From NCBI GenBank assembly GCA_913056285.1, contig CAJXNE010000076.1, positions 1 through 9,209 on the forward strand: a DNA stretch of 9,209 bases, read 5' to 3'. The notes under the pieces are model-generated. The model had not been told where the DNA came from. It saw only the letters and a program-made list of their open reading frames with translations, and ran no database searches. This stretch comes from an uncultured Zetaproteobacteria bacterium (lineage in GTDB: Bacteria; Pseudomonadota; Zetaproteobacteria; Mariprofundales; Mariprofundaceae). Numbering within the stretch: the first letter of the stretch is position 1; the number at the start of each line of letters is the position of its first letter. Shown one piece after another: positions 5,589 to 9,209 of the stretch. Position numbers and translations under genes: made by a program.

Positions 5589-6656
5589 ATGACTGATTTA
5601 TTCTCACCCGTTGAGTTGGGTGACAACACGCTGTTCAACCGCATGGTGATGGCGCCAATGACGCGCAATCGAGCACCGACTGGCGTTCCCACGCCGTTGA
5701 TGGCTGAATATTACTGCCAAAGGGCAGGTGCAGGGTTCATCGTGACCGAGGGCGCACAGATTTCAGAACAGGGTATCGGCTACCCGGCCACGCCGGGCAT
5801 CCATACCGATGCGCAGATTGACGGCTGGCAACATATCACCACGGCTGTGCATGATGCCGGCGGCCATATCTACTGCCAGTTGTGGCATTGCGGACGCATT
5901 TCGCACCCGGATTACCATGGCGGCGAAAAACCTGTTGCCCCGTCTGCGATTCAGGCGGCAGGTCAGGCATTTACCTATGAAGGGCTGAAAGATTTTGTCG
6001 AGCCACGCGCCCTGGAACTGGAAGAAATCACGGCCATTGTTGAACAATATCGTCATGCCGCTGCCTGCGCTATTAAAGCCGGCTTTGACGGTATTGAGCT
6101 GCACTCGGCCAACGGGTATCTGCTCGATCAGTTTTTACGCGATGGTTCTAATCAGCGCGACGATATTTACGGTGGCTCGATTGATAATCGTATTCGCCTG
6201 CTCAAAGAGGTGACAGAGGCCGTCGCATCTGAAATTGGCGTGGATAAAGTGGGCGTGCGCATCTCGCCGGTGAATAGTTTCAATGATATGCATGATTCCG
6301 AGCCTCAGGCATTGTTCAATGCAGTTGCACACATGCTTTCAGACATTGGCATCGCTTATCTCCACGTGGTTGAAGTCAGCCTGCTCGGCGAGCCGGATGA
6401 TACAGTGGATATGACACAAATCCGGCGGCATTTTTCCGGACTGTATATTGCCAATGGCGGTTATGATCAGGCGCGCGGCCATGCCGCGATTGCACGGGGA
6501 GATGCCGATCTGGTGGCCTACGGCATTCCGTATCTGGCCAACCCTGATTTGCCCGAACGGTTCAAACAGGATGCAGCTTTAAATGAGGCTGATCAAACCA
6601 CCTTCTACGGCGGTGATGCGCACGGATACACCGATTATCCGGCCTTGACCGGGTAA
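5589..6656 (+). CDS. Old yellow enzyme family alkene/N-ethylmaleimide reductase
   Basis: 355 aa, the typical length of classical OYE/NemA proteins. These FMN-dependent NAD(P)H oxidoreductases reduce activated C=C bonds of enones, maleimides and quinones, and often nitrate esters or nitroaromatics. The fold begins LFSPVELGDNTLFNRMVMAPMTR, with the flavin-contacting Thr at position 25. Substrate-binding H172 and N175 and the proton-donor Y177 are in HSANGYL, followed by QFLRDGSNQRDDIYGGS; the catalytic set is intact. AGGAG at 5579-5583 lies 5 nt before the ATG. The gene follows the nitroreductase fusion by 65 bp and precedes the membrane protein gene by 5 bp, so all are probably co-transcribed. 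Its nearest named relatives are likely NemA or xenobiotic reductases; the true substrate is unknown. Confidence 0.95.
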   Translation: MTDLFSPVELGDNTLFNRMVMAPMTRNRAPTGVPTPLMAEYYCQRAGAGFIVTEGAQISEQGIGYPATPGIHTDAQIDGWQHITTAVHDAGGHIYCQLWHCGRISHPDYHGGEKPVAPSAIQAAGQAFTYEGLKDFVEPRALELEEITAIVEQYRHAAACAIKAGFDGIELHSANGYLLDQFLRDGSNQRDDIYGGSIDNRIRLLKEVTEAVASEIGVDKVGVRISPVNSFNDMHDSEPQALFNAVAHMLSDIGIAYLHVVEVSLLGEPDDTVDMTQIRRHFSGLYIANGGYDQARGHAAIARGDADLVAYGIPYLANPDLPERFKQDAALNEADQTTFYGGDAHGYTDYPALTG

Positions 6657-6661
6657 TTGCT

Positions 6662-7240
6662 ATGAACACGCCTGCGCATGCTATCGTCAATTTGCTGCTG
6701 TTTCGCAAATCTGCACGTGAAACGCATGCGATTGCCATTGTGGCCGGCGCATTATTGCCGGATGCTCCGATGTTTTTGTTCTACCTGTGGTCGCGATTGC
6801 AGGGCTTAAGCGAACGTGCCATCTGGCGCGATGCCTATTTCGATAGCGGCTGGCAAGCCCTGTTCGATGCCTTTCACTCCTTCCCGCTGCTCGGGCTGGC
6901 CACGCTGGTGTGGCTGCTGGCGTGGCGCGCGCGCATGGCTGCCACCTCTGTATTCTTTGCCAGCATGTTCATGCATTCTGTGTTTGATTTTCCATTGCAT
7001 CACGATGATGCGCATCGCCATTTCTGGCCCCTGTTTGACTTCCGTTTTGCCAGCCCGATCTCCTACTGGGATCCTGCTCACTACGGCCAGTTTATTGCAC
7101 CATTGGAGTTGCTGGTCGTAGTGGCTGGCGGCGCATGGCTGTTGCGCACATCTGAATCGACAACACTGTTTCGCTGCACAGCTGCAGTGCTGTTTTTCTA
7201 TCTCGCCTTTTGGGGCTTTGCAGCCGCAGTGTGGATGTGA
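6662..7240 (+). CDS. DUF457/YdjM-like integral membrane protein
   Basis: 192 aa, with about four hydrophobic spans near residues 24-44, 73-89, 95-110 and 147-161, plus a final one at about 173-191. Features resembling the membrane-bound metal-dependent hydrolase-like family (DUF457, YdjM) are an N-terminal MNTPAHAIVN with H6, a LLPDAP motif with D34, and a His/Asp-rich segment from H105 to H120 (MHSVFDFPLHHDDAHRHFWP) followed by SPISYWDP. These could form a metal site. No substrate is known. It starts 5 bp after the OYE stop without a strong Shine-Dalgarno, suggesting translational coupling, and ends 22 bp before the hydroquinone reductase gene. Its place among soluble redox enzymes is unexplained. 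Confidence 0.75.
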   Translation: MNTPAHAIVNLLLFRKSARETHAIAIVAGALLPDAPMFLFYLWSRLQGLSERAIWRDAYFDSGWQALFDAFHSFPLLGLATLVWLLAWRARMAATSVFFASMFMHSVFDFPLHHDDAHRHFWPLFDFRFASPISYWDPAHYGQFIAPLELLVVVAGGAWLLRTSESTTLFRCTAAVLFFYLAFWGFAAAVWM

Positions 7241-7262
7241 CAGCAACAACAAGGAGACCTGT

Positions 7263-8297
7263 ATGGGCATGATGATTGATGGGCGATGGGAAACAGACGA
7301 TGGCGTATGGGCATCAAAAAAAGATGGCCAGTTTCACCGCGCCCAATCGCAGTTTCGTTGCCGGATCGGCGATGACTGTTTTCCGGTTGAGCCGGATCGT
7401 TATCATTTGTATGTTAGTCTGGCCTGCCCGTGGGCCCATCGCACGCTGATCTTCCGCAAGCTCAAAGGCTTGGAGAAAATCATTCCGGTCACCATTGTGC
7501 ATCCGCACATGCTGGATCAGGGCTGGCAGTTTGCAGAACCGGAGCCGCTGTACGGTTTTACCCATGCCCATCAACTCTATGCGCTGGCTGACCCGCATTT
7601 TTCGGGGCGGGTCACCGTGCCGATTTTGTGGGACAAAAAAAGCCAGACCATTGTATGTAACGAATCAGCCGAAATGATTCGCATATTCAATTCAGCGTTT
7701 AATGCACTGACGGGCAACAGCGATGACTATTACCCCACCGAACTGCGTACAGAAATTGATGAAATCAATGCCTTCGTTTACGACAATATCAATAATGGCG
7801 TTTATCAATGTGGTTTTGCAACCACGCAGGATGCTTACGAGAGCGCCTTCGATCATCTGTTTGCAGCACTCGATACGGTGGAATCAAGGCTGGCTGATCA
7901 GCATTACCTGGTTGGCAAGCAAATCACCGAGGCCGATTGGCGTTTGTTTACTACGCTGATTCGTTTCGATGCGGTTTATTTCGGGCACTTCAAATGCAAT
8001 CGTAATCGCATTGCCGATATGCCGAATCTCTCGGGCTACCTGCGCGATCTCTACCAGCAGCCCGGCATTGCCGACACGGTCGATTTCGATCACATCAAAC
8101 AGCATTATTACTTCAGCCACGAATCGATCAATCCAACCCGTATCGTGCCAAAGGGCCCTGCGCTGGATTTCGATTTTACAGATCAGGACAATCGGGCGCA
8201 TCAAAACAATCGGGCACATCAAAACAACCTGGCACATCAGGACAATCTGGCACATCAAAAAAACTCGGCACACCACCGCGACAGGTTTTCATCATGA
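7263..8297 (+). CDS. yqjG: Glutathionyl-hydroquinone reductase with repeat tail
   Basis: 344 aa. Xi-class glutathione transferase that removes glutathione from glutathionyl-hydroquinones, returning hydroquinones to reductive pathways. The start at 7263 is set by AAGGAG at 7251-7256; a longer in-frame start at 7218 lies inside the preceding gene. The catalytic Cys is C55 in LACPWAHRTL; VPILWD (119-124), VCNESAEMIR (131-140) and NNGVYQCGFATTQDAYE (177-193) are family signatures. The family core ends at HYYFSHESINPTRIVPKGPALDF (281-303). Residues 306-341 are extra: six 6-residue repeats around AHQNNR, encoded by an 18-bp tandem array. The stop overlaps the pirin start in ATGA, so the two proteins are coupled. 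In E. coli yqjG lies near a pirin and a LysR gene, as here. Confidence 0.93.
   Translation: MGMMIDGRWETDDGVWASKKDGQFHRAQSQFRCRIGDDCFPVEPDRYHLYVSLACPWAHRTLIFRKLKGLEKIIPVTIVHPHMLDQGWQFAEPEPLYGFTHAHQLYALADPHFSGRVTVPILWDKKSQTIVCNESAEMIRIFNSAFNALTGNSDDYYPTELRTEIDEINAFVYDNINNGVYQCGFATTQDAYESAFDHLFAALDTVESRLADQHYLVGKQITEADWRLFTTLIRFDAVYFGHFKCNRNRIADMPNLSGYLRDLYQQPGIADTVDFDHIKQHYYFSHESINPTRIVPKGPALDFDFTDQDNRAHQNNRAHQNNLAHQDNLAHQKNSAHHRDRFSS
8178..8285. repeat. In-frame 18-bp tandem repeat x6
   Basis: Six 18-bp units begin at 8178, 8196, 8214, 8232, 8250 and 8268 and code for TDQDNR, AHQNNR, AHQNNL, AHQDNL, AHQKNS and AHHRDR. Middle units are most alike; the first and last are degenerate. The period is a multiple of 3, so copy-number change keeps the frame. 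The last unit also contains the AGG that may serve as ribosome binding site for the overlapping pirin start at 8294. Confidence 0.92.
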
Positions 8298-9013
8298 GCA
8301 TTACGATTGTAAATAGCATCACGGTACCGGAAGGCGACGGCGTTACTGTGAAACGACTGATGCCGGTTGCCGGACTACGCAACTACGATCCGTTTGTGCT
8401 GTGGGATCATTTCGATATTGTCGGCGGCGGCTTTCCCGACCATCCTCATCGCGGTTTTGAAGCCATCACATATTTGTTCGACGGAGGCATGAAACATGCG
8501 GATAATCTGGGCAATGACGGCACGGTGCATGCCGGTGGCGCGCAGCGTTTTACCGCAGGACGCGGCATGGTGCACTCCGAATTCCCTGACGGGCGGGCGC
8601 ATGGTATTCAGCTATGGATTAACTTGCCGCAACGGCTGAAATCTGTTGAACCGGCTTATCAGCAATGCCAGATGGATCAGATTCCGGAATCTGATCATGA
8701 CGGGGTTACAATTCGGACAATTGTCGGTGAAACAGGAGCGATTACGCTGCATACGGATGTTGAATATCTGGATATTCACATGGCACAGCGTAGTTGGCAT
8801 GAGCGAACAATTGCGCCCGGTATGCGCGGATTGATATATCCGCTATCCGGACAGATCAATGTAAGCGGGTACTGCCTTAAAGCAGGTCAGGCCGCTTATG
8901 TAGATGGGGAGAAGCAGATTGATATTCAAAGCCATTGTGCAGCCCGGCTGATGTGGTGTTTTGGTCAGCCACATCATGAGCCGATTCATCAGCATGGCCC
9001 CTTTGTGGATTAA
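8294..9013 (+). CDS. Pirin family cupin protein (quercetin 2,3-dioxygenase-like)
   Basis: 239 aa, matching the shorter bacterial pirins of the YhhW/YhaK type. The N-terminal cupin barrel keeps the metal site: H50 and H52 in DHPHRGFEAITYLFDGG, and H94 and E96 in GRGMVHSE, which bind iron or another divalent metal. The C-terminal half forms the second, non-metal barrel (PLSGQINVSG near residues 182-191). Some pirins have quercetinase activity; others are redox-sensitive regulators, so the activity here is undecided. The start codon overlaps the glutathionyl-hydroquinone reductase stop by 4 bp (ATGA), pointing to coupled translation and a shared job, perhaps on aromatic or quinone compounds. The stop codon lies inside a 12-bp duplication. 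Confidence 0.93.
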   Translation: MSITIVNSITVPEGDGVTVKRLMPVAGLRNYDPFVLWDHFDIVGGGFPDHPHRGFEAITYLFDGGMKHADNLGNDGTVHAGGAQRFTAGRGMVHSEFPDGRAHGIQLWINLPQRLKSVEPAYQQCQMDQIPESDHDGVTIRTIVGETGAITLHTDVEYLDIHMAQRSWHERTIAPGMRGLIYPLSGQINVSGYCLKAGQAAYVDGEKQIDIQSHCAARLMWCFGQPHHEPIHQHGPFVD

Positions 9014-9026
9014 CTTGTGGATTAAC
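9003..9026. repeat. 12-bp perfect tandem duplication over the pirin stop
   Basis: TTGTGGATTAAC occurs at 9003-9014 and again, identical, at 9015-9026. The TAA inside the first copy (9011-9013) is the pirin stop codon; the second copy is noncoding. Perfect identity suggests a recent duplication. Confidence 0.9.
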
Positions 9027-9053
9027 CACTGCATCACTACCACATTCTGCTAT

Positions 9054-9071
9054 CTTCAGCCGCTACTGAAG
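9054..9071 (+). other. Small hairpin between pirin and 4Fe-4S gene
   Basis: CTTCAG (9054-9059) and CTGAAG (9066-9071) form a perfect 6-bp stem with a 6-nt loop, 20 nt before the next start codon. No T-run follows, so it is not a good intrinsic terminator. It may tune translation or mRNA stability between the two genes. Confidence 0.25.
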
Positions 9072-9091
9072 TTGCCGCATGGAGGATATCG

Positions 9092-9209
9092 ATGAGCCGA
9101 ATACACCGTTATGAGGGCGAGGAAATCGTGGTTGAATTCGAGCTTGGCCGCTGCATTCATACCGGCGACTGTAGCCGCGACTTGCCTGATGTATTCAACA
9201 CCAAACGCA
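9092..9209 (+). CDS. Divergent 4Fe-4S mono-cluster protein (YjdI-like), 5' part
   Basis: Only the first 39 codons are inside the window; the frame is open to the edge. The sequence begins MSRIHRYEGEEIVVEF and continues with CIHTGDCSRDLPDVFN, with C21 and C27 in the CIHxGxC motif. This matches the divergent 4Fe-4S domain (Fer4_19) seen in E. coli YjdI, where it is a short stand-alone protein; elsewhere it is joined to CDGSH or acetyltransferase domains. GGAGG at 9081-9085 lies 6 nt before the ATG. It follows the pirin gene by 78 bp on the same strand and probably extends the redox operon. Whether it is short or multi-domain cannot be seen here. Confidence 0.82.
   Translation, partial: MSRIHRYEGEEIVVEFELGRCIHTGDCSRDLPDVFNTKR

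Noticed and set aside
8176..8382. Minus-strand frame with repeated Cys-Pro/Asp-Val-Pro units, and another with repeated Val-Leu-Met-Cys units
   Set aside because: Both are shadows of the 18-bp array on the coding strand; there is no ribosome binding site or family resemblance.

Overview
The window looks like a piece of proteobacterial chromosome, most likely from a hopanoid-making gamma- or betaproteobacterium. This rests on gene content (HpnH, a YceI/cytochrome b561 pair, LysR regulator, old yellow enzyme, glutathionyl-hydroquinone reductase, pirin) and on tight gene packing with good AGGAG-type ribosome binding sites. No phage, IS, CRISPR, tRNA or rRNA sequence was seen. The species cannot be named from the sequence alone.

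Layout. Left, minus strand: hpnH (65-1180), with hairpins at its 3' end, and a LysR-type regulator (1425-2303). Between them is 244 bp with no convincing gene. A divergent intergenic region (2304-2460) separates the LysR gene from the first plus-strand cluster: cytochrome b561 (2461-3033), periplasmic YceI (3023-3610), a secreted three-EF-hand protein (3633-3986) and a small tandem-CDGSH iron-sulfur protein (3979-4215). Adjacent genes overlap or lie within 22 bp. A long-loop inverted repeat ending in six T's (4225-4292) may end this unit. The second plus-strand cluster follows: a nitroreductase-methyltransferase fusion (4312-5523), an old yellow enzyme (5589-6656), a DUF457/YdjM-like membrane protein (6662-7240), a glutathionyl-hydroquinone reductase (7263-8297), a pirin (8294-9013) and the start of a divergent 4Fe-4S protein (9092 to the window end).

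How it may fit together. The left plus-strand unit resembles the yceJ-yceI pair and handles quinone- or isoprenoid-linked redox in the envelope. The right unit groups several enzymes that reduce electrophiles (nitroaromatics, enones, quinones, glutathionyl-hydroquinones) with a methyltransferase and a pirin. It reads as an electrophile/quinone stress or detoxification operon. E. coli has a comparable neighbourhood (yqjG, LysR-type yhaJ, pirin-like yhaK), so the LysR gene here is a plausible but unproven regulator.

Most notable observations: (1) one polypeptide joins a complete nitroreductase to a complete class I SAM methyltransferase; (2) a nearly identical 28-29 nt element lies upstream of both hpnH and the cytochrome b561 operon, oriented toward each gene; (3) three genes of the redox operon carry short tandem duplications at or across their stop codons (17 bp x3, 18 bp x6, 12 bp x2), the 18-bp array giving the hydroquinone reductase a repetitive His/Asn/Gln-rich tail.
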